Shown: positions 7,278-14,878 of the stretch, piece after piece
Layout: each line of letters begins with the position of its first letter
Position numbering within the stretch: the first letter of the stretch is position 1
From: Verrucomicrobia bacterium UBA3214
Lineage (GTDB): Bacteria; Verrucomicrobiota; Kiritimatiellia; RFP12; UBA1067
NCBI GenBank assembly: GCA_002363575.1
Contig: DEWI01000022.1
Location: 1-15,243, forward strand
Length of the DNA: 15,243 bases
Direction: 5' to 3'
The notes under the pieces: model-generated
The model's database searches: none
Seen by the model: only the letters and a program-made list of their open reading frames with translations
Told to the model about the DNA's origin: nothing
Program-made: the position numbers and the translations under genes

Positions 7278-7284
7278 ATGCCGC

Positions 7285-8508
7285 ATGAGCGAAAAGATAG
7301 AAATGAAGGGCGGGAAGCTTTCCGTTCCCGCGAATCCGGAAATCCCGTACATCGAAGGCGATGGCATAGGCCCGGATATAACGCGCGCGGCGCTTGTCGT
7401 ATGGAACGCCGCAGTTGAAAAAGCCTACAAAGGCGAGCGCAAGATCGAATGGCGCGAAGTCCTTGCGGGCGAGAAGGCTTTCAAGGCGACAGGCGAATGG
7501 CTGCCGGCCGCCACGCTCGATGCGTGCCGCGAGAATCTTGTATCGATCAAGGGGCCGCTGACGACGCCTGTAGGCGGCGGCATACGCTCCATCAATGTTG
7601 CGATGCGCCAGGAGCTGGATCTATACGTCTGCCTGCGCCCTGTCAGGTGGTTCAAGGGGGTTCCCAGCCCTGTGAAGCACCCGGAACTGACAGACATGGT
7701 GATCTTCCGCGAGAATACCGAAGATATCTACGCCGGGATCGAATGGATGAACGGCACGCCAGAAGTCGAGAAAGTCAAAAAATTCCTCATCGGCGAAATG
7801 GGCGTCAAGAAAATCCGCTTCCCCGCGAGCGCATCGATCGGCATAAAGCCTGTTTCGCTGGAAGGCACGGAAAGGCTCGTAAGGGCGGCGCTCGATTACG
7901 CCGTCGCCAACGACCGCAAATCCGTCACGCTCGTCCACAAAGGCAACATCCAGAAATTCACCGAAGGCGCATTCCGCGATTGGGGGTATGCGCTGGCGAA
8001 ACGCGAATTCGGCGCAACGCCGATAGACGGCGGCCCGTGGTGCGAATTCGCCAATCCCCGCACGGGACGCAAGATCGTAGTCAAGGATTGCATATGCGAT
8101 GCATTCCTGCAGCAAATCCTCACGCGGCCTGCCGAGTACGACGTGATTGCGACGCTGAATCTGAACGGCGACTACGTCTCCGACGCGCTCGCCGCCACTG
8201 TCGGCGGAATCGGGATCGCGCCTGGCGCGAACATCAACTACCAGTCCGGCGTCGCCGTCTTCGAAGCCACCCACGGCACCGCGCCGAAATACGCCGGCCT
8301 CGACAAGGTCAATCCCGGCTCGCTCGTTCTTTCCGGGGAGATGATGCTACGCTACATGGGCTGGACGGAGGCCGCCGACTTGATCATCGCCGCGATGGAT
8401 CGCGTAATCGCCGCCAAGACCGTGACATACGATTTTGCGCGCCAGATGGATGGCGCCACCGAAGTCAAGTGTTCGGAATTCGCCGCCGCGCTCGCCGCCG
8501 CAATGTGA
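7285..8508 (+). CDS. icd: NADP-dependent isocitrate dehydrogenase
   Basis: A 407-residue enzyme of the TCA cycle converting isocitrate to 2-oxoglutarate, CO2 and NADPH in the cytoplasm. It aligns end to end with the E. coli Icd type: [12 protein letters not shown] at the N-terminus, [25 protein letters not shown] with Ser102 (equivalent of the E. coli phosphorylation site Ser113), [45 protein letters not shown] and HGTAPKYAG. The Lys-Tyr of PKYAG and the Tyr and Arg of [10 protein letters not shown] match the residues that select NADP over NAD in E. coli Icd. The ATG at 7285 matches the family start and lies seven bases from the -10, implying a leaderless mRNA. An in-frame extension upstream to 7129 is untranscribed leader and was rejected. 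No aceK is visible. fkbH-like follows at 42 nt. Confidence 0.98.
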   Translation: MSEKIEMKGGKLSVPANPEIPYIEGDGIGPDITRAALVVWNAAVEKAYKGERKIEWREVLAGEKAFKATGEWLPAATLDACRENLVSIKGPLTTPVGGGIRSINVAMRQELDLYVCLRPVRWFKGVPSPVKHPELTDMVIFRENTEDIYAGIEWMNGTPEVEKVKKFLIGEMGVKKIRFPASASIGIKPVSLEGTERLVRAALDYAVANDRKSVTLVHKGNIQKFTEGAFRDWGYALAKREFGATPIDGGPWCEFANPRTGRKIVVKDCICDAFLQQILTRPAEYDVIATLNLNGDYVSDALAATVGGIGIAPGANINYQSGVAVFEATHGTAPKYAGLDKVNPGSLVLSGEMMLRYMGWTEAADLIIAAMDRVIAAKTVTYDFARQMDGATEVKCSEFAAALAAAM

Positions 8509-8550
8509 CGGCGCGCCGCCGCGCCCGGCGCGTCTCAAGGAAACCACGGC

Positions 8551-9873
8551 ATGAAAGTTGCGCTGACAGGCGACGTCGCCCTCGAACTCGTCGCGCCGTA
8601 TTTCCGCCAGGCCGGCCATGAAGTCTATGTGCCGGCCGGCTTTGGCGCGTGGCGGCAGGAACTCCTTGATCCCGCTTCGCCGCTGCACGCCTTCGCGCCG
8701 GATTCCATCTTCGACGTGACAGCGCACGACGGCGTGCTCGCCGACGAAGTTCCCGGTTTCTACGACGAGCGCATGCGCCGCCTCGCCTCCATGCCGTATT
8801 CGCTCGATGGCATACACGCCATAGTCGAGGAATTCGAATTCCAGCGCTTGGCGGCGCCAAAGAAGATACTCGCCGTCGATGCCGACAACACCCTGTGGCG
8901 CGGCATTCTCTCCGAAGACGGCAAAGACGCGCTGATCGAATTCCGCGCTTTCCAGCAGGCCCTCAAGGAACTTCGCGACGACGGCGCAATACTCGTGCTG
9001 CTGACAAAGAACGACCCGTCGGAAAATTTCATGCGCCGCGACATGACGCTCGCAGACGGCGATTTCGCCGTCCGCAAAATCGATTGGTCGCCGAAGCCCG
9101 GCAATCTCCTCGCCGCCTGCGAAGAGCTGAATCTGCCGCCGGAGTCAGTGGTGTTCGTGGACGACAACCCGCACGAGCGTGCACAGATGTCCGCGCATCT
9201 CCCGGAAGTCGCCGTGCCGCCCTTCCCGGCGGACATGGCCGCGCCGGCGCAGTTCATGCGCCGTCTGCGGGAATACTTCTTTTCCGGGATCGGCAAGACT
9301 CTCGAAGACCGCCTGCGCGCGGCCGACTACGCAAATCGCGCCGCCGCGCGCAAAGCCCTGGCTGGCGCCGCGACGCTGGACGATTATCTCGGCGGCCTCG
9401 GACTGCGCGCCGCGCCATCCATCGCAACGCACGAAGATATCGAGCGCCTGGCGCAAATGGCGGGGAAGACCAACCAGTTCAACGCCACCACCATCCGAAG
9501 GACAAAAGACGATTTCGCCGCGCTCCTTGACGATCCGAAGAAGAAAATCTTCGTATTCCGCGCCGAAGACCGTTTCGGCCCTCAGGGCATCGTGTGCTAT
9601 ATCGTCGCGGATCTCGCTGCGCGCAGAATAACCGACTTCGTAATGTCCTGCCGCGCCATGGGCAGGACGCTGGAATACTTCGCCTACGCATTCGCAAGCC
9701 GCGAGCTGGGCTACAAGCCGGATATCGACTTCGCGCCGACGCCGAAAAACGCGCCCTTCAAGCGTTTCCTGGATTCCGGGGCGCAAGGCAAAACCTTCTA
9801 CACGGAAATCGCGCCGCTTCGCAGCCACACCGCGCCCCCAGAGAAAACACCGGACAAAGCGGCGCATCCATAG
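8551..9873 (+). CDS. FkbH-like HAD-IIIC family protein with GNAT-like C-terminal domain
   Basis: A 440-residue protein with AAGGAAA about nine bases upstream of ATG 8551. The HAD domain has motif I VDADNTLWRG (Asp110, Asp112), motif II LLTKND (Thr152, Lys153) and motif IV FVDDN (Asp204, Asp205). The C-terminal half carries the FkbH marks KTNQFNATT (307-314), EDRFGPQGI (339-346) and SCRAMGRTLE (366-375). In characterised pathways FkbH proteins dephosphorylate 1,3-bisphosphoglycerate and load a glyceryl unit on an acyl carrier protein. The N-terminal region before the HAD domain is only about 100 residues, shorter than in larger homologues. Motif I has Arg where family members often have Gly (DNTLWGG). 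It follows icd by 42 nt and may be co-transcribed. No carrier protein, polyketide or polysaccharide genes are nearby, so the acceptor is unknown. Confidence 0.9.
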   Translation: MKVALTGDVALELVAPYFRQAGHEVYVPAGFGAWRQELLDPASPLHAFAPDSIFDVTAHDGVLADEVPGFYDERMRRLASMPYSLDGIHAIVEEFEFQRLAAPKKILAVDADNTLWRGILSEDGKDALIEFRAFQQALKELRDDGAILVLLTKNDPSENFMRRDMTLADGDFAVRKIDWSPKPGNLLAACEELNLPPESVVFVDDNPHERAQMSAHLPEVAVPPFPADMAAPAQFMRRLREYFFSGIGKTLEDRLRAADYANRAAARKALAGAATLDDYLGGLGLRAAPSIATHEDIERLAQMAGKTNQFNATTIRRTKDDFAALLDDPKKKIFVFRAEDRFGPQGIVCYIVADLAARRITDFVMSCRAMGRTLEYFAYAFASRELGYKPDIDFAPTPKNAPFKRFLDSGAQGKTFYTEIAPLRSHTAPPEKTPDKAAHP

Positions 9874-10324
9874 CCTGGGCGCAGAGCGGCAACGCGCGCG
9901 GGACCCCGCAGAATGCGTGCACAACCGGGCCGAACGCCGAAAGAGCGTGGCGCAGCGGCCATGCGGCGATATTGCGCCACCCCTTGCCGGCCACGGGATT
10001 GCACCCGCGGATCCATCATGGTCTTCGGCTGCGACGTCTTGGGGAAAAAGAGCAATCGTCCGGGGGTAGGTGCCCGGGCTGGAGACGCATGCGCCGCGAA
10101 GCGGCAGTTACGAATCTATGGCCTCGATCGCAGCGCCTGCGCTGCTCCTCCCGGCCCCCGGACGATTGCAAATACACTAACGACTAAGCAGAAAGCGTGC
10201 CAACGCTCCAATGCTGCGCCTTGGTGCGAAATCCGCACACAGGCTGTCCCGAATACCGACACGGCAAAATCAAATTGTAGCGGATTGAAGCACAGGGCGC
10301 GCGAATACGCCAGCACGGGAAGGA
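9874..10324. other. 451-bp non-coding gap between convergent genes, rich in hairpins
   Basis: No credible gene is seen here. Both neighbours end into the gap. It holds hairpin GTGGCGCA/TGCGCCAC (9947-9954 with 9973-9980), hairpin CCACGGG/CCCGCGG around 9991-10010, the 118-nt stem-closed element at 10052-10169, and small hairpins such as GTGCG/CGCAC on the minus strand near 10230. A TACAAT at 10274-10279 (minus) could be a -10, but no -35 accompanies it. None of the hallmark sequences of tmRNA, RNase P RNA or SRP RNA were found. Confidence 0.6.
10041..10169 (-). ncRNA. Candidate structured RNA or complex terminator with a 15-bp closing stem
   Basis: Perfect inverted repeat GCAATCGTCCGGGGG (10052-10066) with CCCCCGGACGATTGC (10155-10169). 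Inside are a second stem CCGGG (10074-10078) with CCCGG (10150-10154), hairpin GCAGCG-CCTG-CGCTGC (10130-10145) and hairpin GCCGC-GAA-GCGGC (10093-10105). On the minus strand the closing stem is followed directly by TCTTTTTCC (10051-10043), as in an intrinsic terminator, so minus-strand transcription, downstream of the kinase gene, is favoured. The 88-nt branched interior is far larger than an ordinary terminator loop. No known family was recognised. It may be a separate small RNA, the 3' end of the kinase mRNA, or a MITE-like element, although no target-site duplication is seen. Confidence 0.4.
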
Positions 10325-13300
10325 CTATTTGCGTGCATTCAACTTCTCGCGCAATTCGATCGCATGCTTTAGCTCCTGGAGTTCGCGGCGCTTGCCGGCG
10401 TCCTCGATATCTCCGACTTTGGCGACGATCTGCTTTGCCTTGCCGATAGCGCCATCGTTGAACGACGCCAAGGCTTCGGCGAGATTGGAGAGCGCACCGC
10501 TCGGCTGCCAATCCTGCGGAGAAGGAAGCGTGATGCTTTCGCCAGGCTTGACGGAAAACTCGATCGTCTGGCGCACGCAATCCGGCTTGGAATATGCGCA
10601 CTGGTATGGCTTGGCGCGCGGGCGCAGCTTGATCAGGGATTCTACGCGCTCGCCATCTATCGAGCAGACTACATCGTCTTCGAGGGGCGGCACCGCCACT
10701 TCGACAGGCGCAGGCACGAGGCGCGACGGATTGATTGCGAACTCGCCGCCGTCGAACTCTCCGGCGGTCTGCGGCAGAAGCACGAACTCGTAATTATCGA
10801 ACATCACAGGCGTCTGCGGAGCATAGCCCTTCTCGAACGTCACAAGCGCGCGCGTGCCGGGCGCGATCGCGAATTCCCCTCCGCCAGGCACGGCGACGCG
10901 CGCGGCGACGGCCGTTCCGTTGCGTATATAGCCGCGCACGCGCGCATTCTCCGCGTCGTAGCGGGCGCGGAGTTCTGCGGCCGCGCGCTCGCCGACTTGC
11001 GCAAGCGCCTGCGGCGTCTGCCAATCCGTCAAAATCGAATACGCTTCGGCGAGGCGCGCGCGCCGCGTGCCTATCGGCTCGGGAACGAGCAAATCCGAAA
11101 TCTTCGCGGCGAGGCGCTCGCCTTCGGCGACGAGACGCGCATTCGCCTTCTTCGCCATGAATTCGCCTGTATGCGTCCAATTGCGGCTGTATGCAGGGAT
11201 ATTGACGCGGCCGCCGGCGCCGACTTCGAAATCGAAATTCTGGTCCGCCCAATCGCGAATGCCGGGATATGTCGAAGCCGTGTTGCGGTACGTGACCTTG
11301 TGGCCGCCGCTGCCGACGGCTATCTCGCCCTGCTTGCGCTTCACGCCATCCACGAAGCACACGACCGAAGGCTCGAGCGAAGGCACGATCGCTCTGGCGG
11401 AGGCGCGGCTTTCCCTGAGCTGGCCTTCCTTCACGGTTATGACATTGCCGTCTATGCGTTCTTTGCGTATGCCATACGGCACGCAGCCTTCGCTGGACAC
11501 CGCCACGCCGTCGGGAACGCCATGCCGGAAGATCGCGATCGCACCGGAATACGGAGGGACTTCGAGATCGACGAAGGAGATTTTCTTCGCCGTCCTGTTA
11601 TCGACGTACCCGACAACCCACTTGGCGCACTCGTCGATTTTCGCCTGCACTCCGGCGGCGGCCGCGGCGGAGATCCGTCCTTCGCCCTTCGCGCGGACAA
11701 GACAGATCTGCGCCTGATCGATATTGCTTCGCCAGTTGCGGACCTGCGCGGCGCCGAGACTCTCGATACCGTCGAGCCAGCGCGAACACTCTTCGGCGAC
11801 GCGCCTGCCGGATTCCGCAAGCGTCCTCTCGCTCCGCGCCTCTTCGATGCGCCGGCGCGCCGCCGCGTAGAAGTCCGCGCCGGAATATCTGCCCCAGTCC
11901 GCCTGCCAGGCGGCATACGCGGCGTTGCACGCGGAAAGCGCGACATCCCGCGAAGCATAGCGCGCCGCGACATCCTCCGCAGCCTTCGCCAGCGCCTCGC
12001 GCGCCTTCTCGCGCTCGCGGCGGGCGATCTCTGCGTTCTTGCGTTCCTCTGCGCTTCTCCTGTCCAGTTCGGCGCGCGTTGCGAACGCCTTGTCGAACGC
12101 CGCTATCCACGACGCGATGCTTTCTTCGGGAATCTTGCTTTTCCACTTCGTCTTCCACGCTTCGGCGTGGGCGCCGGAATCCACCACGCTCTTTCGTGGG
12201 TCTTCATAGTCGGCGAGGATGCGCCTGGCTTCGCCTTCGGCGAGCTTGCGAAGCCGCTTGAGCTCCTCGCTGCGATCGCGTTCGACGCGGGAAGCCCGCG
12301 CCTCCGCAAACTTTTGCGTCGCCTCTGCGGCGAATTCGCGAGTGTCTTCATTGTCGCCGTATTCCAGGAGCCACGCATCCGCCTTCGCATCCACGGCGAG
12401 CAGCGAGACGTCGCGCGATGAATACGCTGCGACGACATCGGCAATGCCGTCGCCGGCCTTTGCGCGCGCCGCTTCGACGCGCGCCCGCTCGCTGTCGCGC
12501 AGAGAACTCGCTTGCTGGATTCGCCGCCACTCGCTGAAATTCACGATCGCGCCGGAAACGGCGCTGGAAAGCGACCGCCAGCATAGCGCGGCGGCTATCG
12601 CCAGCATCCCGACGAGCGCGAGGAAACACAAAAGCTTCCAGTGCATGGCGAAGAAGCTTTCGCCGTCTTCGTAGATGGGATAGTCGGAACCGTACGGCGG
12701 CTCCTCCGCGTCAGGCAGGTCGCGCACGGACGAACCCGGCGTCTTCTTCGGTATCGTATTCTGGTCGTTCGCCGGCGGCTCGTAGGGCGCAAGCGGCGGC
12801 GAATACGGCGAAGGCCGCGCCCTGGCGGCGCGCTGCGCGTCCGCATGCGGACGCGCCATCGCCGGCGGGCGCCGGCGTTCGCGCGAAGCCGGCATCGGCG
12901 GCTTCGGGGCGATCGACGGATTGTCGCCGCCCGGCGCATCCTTGTTTGCAGGCGAGGCAATCCGCGAATGGATGGTAGCAGGCTTCTTGGCCTTGCCGGG
13001 CGCGAGTTCCTGCAAAGATGGATCGGAATATGTGGCGCCGGTGGCCTGCGTAGGCGTGGATGCCGCCTTCGCGGAAGCCGGCGCTTCCCCCACCTTCGGC
13101 ACCGGGAATGGCGAAACCGTGCGGGGACGCTTCGTCTTGCGCAAATCCTCTAGGATGATCCGCAGACGCTTGGCGACTTTCATGGCGTCGCCGAGACGCC
13201 GCGCCTTGTCCACCGCCGTCATTTCCATGAGCAGCCTTGCGAGCGCGGGATTGCCGGTCACGGCGGGATCGTCGAAATTCGGCGGAATCCCCGAGCGCGC

Positions 13301-14878
13301 GCGTGTGTAGAACGCCCTGATCGACTCTTCCTGCCCGGTTGGCAGGCGGGAATACCCGAGTTTACCAGTCGCCGCCTCGTAGAGGCAGAGCCCGAGCGCG
13401 TAGATATCCATCTTCTCGTCGCCGCGCTCGCCCACCGTGACGATTTCCGGCGGCATGTAGTCCAGCGTGCCCGGGACGTTGCCGGTGGTGAGAGTGACGT
13501 TCATGTCGCGCGCGATTCCGAGATCCATTATGGCCGAGCGCGCAACGTCCCATTCCGGGAAATACAGATTGGACGGCTTTATGTCGCGATGGTAGATCTT
13601 CTGCGCGTGCATCAGCGCGAGGGCTTTCGCGTAGATGGCGAAAGCTTCGCAGACCTTGTCAAGCTCTATGCCGCCGCCCTCGCGCCGCTTGATGGCGTCG
13701 CGCAACGAAGCGCCCGGCATCCCCGGCAGGAAATCCATGATCAAGAACGCATTGAAGGCGCCTTTGTCCTGCACTTCGAAGTAGTCGTACAGCCTGACGA
13801 ACGATGGATCGTCGAGCTTCATCATCACATTGCGCTCGCGGCGGAAACGCTCGCCGTAGGAGCTGTCGTTCATGCGTTTCACCGCGACGTACTTGACGGG
13901 ATTCGTGCCCCTTACACGCGCCTTGAAAACCTCGCCGAAGCCGCCGCGCCCGATCACCGTCAAGAGCCGGTATTTCCTGCCGCCGTCCTTGTTGGTGAGA
14001 TCGCGGAAGCGCACATGGCGTATGGCGTCGCGGAACTGCGCGGCGCCGGCGTAGCGGAAAGCGCGGTCCGGCGATACCGCCTTCTTCATCACTTCATTCA
14101 CTCCGGACAGGAGTTTCGAGGCCTTGTCGCTAATGTGAATCGCTTTCGCATCGCCCGTCCAGCGGCGCATGTACGCGAAGTTGGCCGGTTCGTCTTTTCC
14201 CCGCGGCTCGCGGTATGGAAGCTTGCCGGTCAGCGCCTCGTGAAGCACTACGCCCATCGAAAAGACGTCGCTTATGGCATCGGCGCGAAACGCGGGATCC
14301 ACGAACTCCGGCGCCATGTAGTCGAAAGTGCCGGCGAAGCCGCCCGCCTTGTCGCGCGCGCCTTCCTCGCTGGCATCCTCGAAATCGATCAACTTCACCG
14401 TGCCGTCGCCGCAGATGAAAATGTTCGAAGGCTTTACGTCGCGATGCACGATCGAAGCGCTTTCGGCGGCGGCGAGCGCGTCGAGCGCGTAATACACCGT
14501 CCAAAGCGCCTCGTCGGCCTCGAGACCGCCGGGATTGCTCTTCATCCAATCGGCGAGCGTCTCGCCCTGGAGAAACTCCATGACGACGACTACCGCCTGC
14601 CCGAAGAGGTCTGCGACCTCGAAGCACCCGTAATACTTGACGATATTGGCGTGCCCCAGGCGCTTTAACGCCTCGATCATGCGTTGCGAGCGCTCGAGAA
14701 GTCCGGTATCGCCTTCGGCGACAGCCATTTTTTTGAGCGCGACGGTATCGCCGACCTCGACGCCGTCTATGCACTTCTCGACGCAAAGCGCGCTGAAAAC
14801 GCCTCCCTGCGCGCCGCCGCCGAGCTGCTTGACAATCCTGAACCCGCCGATGCGGGTCTGCTGTGCGTTTGCGCTCAC
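10325..14878 (-). CDS. Transmembrane receptor-like protein with two tandem Ser/Thr kinase domains
   Basis: A 1517-residue protein starting at GTG 14878. Kinase 1 (about 10-290) has glycine loop LGGGAQGGV, Lys49 in VALK, HRDVKPSN (Asp147), DFE instead of DFG (Asp165-Glu167) and APE at 189-191. Kinase 2 (about 303-575) has GRGGFGEV, Lys334 in VAVK, HRDIKPSN (Asp432), DLG (452-454) and PPE (476-478). Both keep catalytic Lys and Asp, so both could be active. A Pro/Ala/Arg-rich linker (590-740) precedes one membrane span (about 748-768, KLLCFLALVGMLAIAAAL). The extracytoplasmic part has helical repeats of about 55 residues (810-865, 883-935, 966-1017), then two copies of a beta-rich module (1087-1238 and 1314-1460) separated by helices. 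Transmembrane Hanks-type kinases sense envelope or extracellular signals. The start overlaps the upstream stop as GTGA, implying translational coupling. Two kinases in one receptor chain is unusual; the ligand is unknown. Confidence 0.92.
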   Translation of the reverse strand: MSANAQQTRIGGFRIVKQLGGGAQGGVFSALCVEKCIDGVEVGDTVALKKMAVAEGDTGLLERSQRMIEALKRLGHANIVKYYGCFEVADLFGQAVVVVMEFLQGETLADWMKSNPGGLEADEALWTVYYALDALAAAESASIVHRDVKPSNIFICGDGTVKLIDFEDASEEGARDKAGGFAGTFDYMAPEFVDPAFRADAISDVFSMGVVLHEALTGKLPYREPRGKDEPANFAYMRRWTGDAKAIHISDKASKLLSGVNEVMKKAVSPDRAFRYAGAAQFRDAIRHVRFRDLTNKDGGRKYRLLTVIGRGGFGEVFKARVRGTNPVKYVAVKRMNDSSYGERFRRERNVMMKLDDPSFVRLYDYFEVQDKGAFNAFLIMDFLPGMPGASLRDAIKRREGGGIELDKVCEAFAIYAKALALMHAQKIYHRDIKPSNLYFPEWDVARSAIMDLGIARDMNVTLTTGNVPGTLDYMPPEIVTVGERGDEKMDIYALGLCLYEAATGKLGYSRLPTGQEESIRAFYTRARSGIPPNFDDPAVTGNPALARLLMEMTAVDKARRLGDAMKVAKRLRIILEDLRKTKRPRTVSPFPVPKVGEAPASAKAASTPTQATGATYSDPSLQELAPGKAKKPATIHSRIASPANKDAPGGDNPSIAPKPPMPASRERRRPPAMARPHADAQRAARARPSPYSPPLAPYEPPANDQNTIPKKTPGSSVRDLPDAEEPPYGSDYPIYEDGESFFAMHWKLLCFLALVGMLAIAAALCWRSLSSAVSGAIVNFSEWRRIQQASSLRDSERARVEAARAKAGDGIADVVAAYSSRDVSLLAVDAKADAWLLEYGDNEDTREFAAEATQKFAEARASRVERDRSEELKRLRKLAEGEARRILADYEDPRKSVVDSGAHAEAWKTKWKSKIPEESIASWIAAFDKAFATRAELDRRSAEERKNAEIARREREKAREALAKAAEDVAARYASRDVALSACNAAYAAWQADWGRYSGADFYAAARRRIEEARSERTLAESGRRVAEECSRWLDGIESLGAAQVRNWRSNIDQAQICLVRAKGEGRISAAAAAGVQAKIDECAKWVVGYVDNRTAKKISFVDLEVPPYSGAIAIFRHGVPDGVAVSSEGCVPYGIRKERIDGNVITVKEGQLRESRASARAIVPSLEPSVVCFVDGVKRKQGEIAVGSGGHKVTYRNTASTYPGIRDWADQNFDFEVGAGGRVNIPAYSRNWTHTGEFMAKKANARLVAEGERLAAKISDLLVPEPIGTRRARLAEAYSILTDWQTPQALAQVGERAAAELRARYDAENARVRGYIRNGTAVAARVAVPGGGEFAIAPGTRALVTFEKGYAPQTPVMFDNYEFVLLPQTAGEFDGGEFAINPSRLVPAPVEVAVPPLEDDVVCSIDGERVESLIKLRPRAKPYQCAYSKPDCVRQTIEFSVKPGESITLPSPQDWQPSGALSNLAEALASFNDGAIGKAKQIVAKVGDIEDAGKRRELQELKHAIELREKLNARK

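Noticed and set aside
7129..7284. N-terminal extension of icd by 52 codons
   Set aside because: It lies upstream of the -10 element, so it would not be in the mRNA, and family members begin near the chosen ATG.
7042..7284. 243-bp gap after the Rpn gene as a possible terminator or degenerate gene
   Set aside because: No GC stem with a T tract and no conserved peptide was seen. A 10-base direct repeat CCGCCATTGC (7191-7200 and 7231-7240) is too short to interpret.
9990..10300. Convergent-gap RNA as tmRNA, RNase P RNA, SRP RNA, 6S RNA or a tRNA
   Set aside because: The GAGGAAAGTC core, the SRP GGAAGCAGC loop and a TTCGA T-loop are absent. The CGGG-TGCAAT-CCCG hairpin has a six-base loop and no cloverleaf around it. 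6S is not excluded, but its typical central-bulge layout is not evident.
9913..10449. Plus-strand open frames across the convergent gap
   Set aside because: They run antisense into the kinase gene, lack ribosome sites and encode Arg/Pro/Cys-rich shadow peptides.
13589..14668. 359-codon plus-strand open frame opposite the kinase domains
   Set aside because: It is antisense to clear kinase motifs (HRDVKPSN, HRDIKPSN) and has no recognisable domain.
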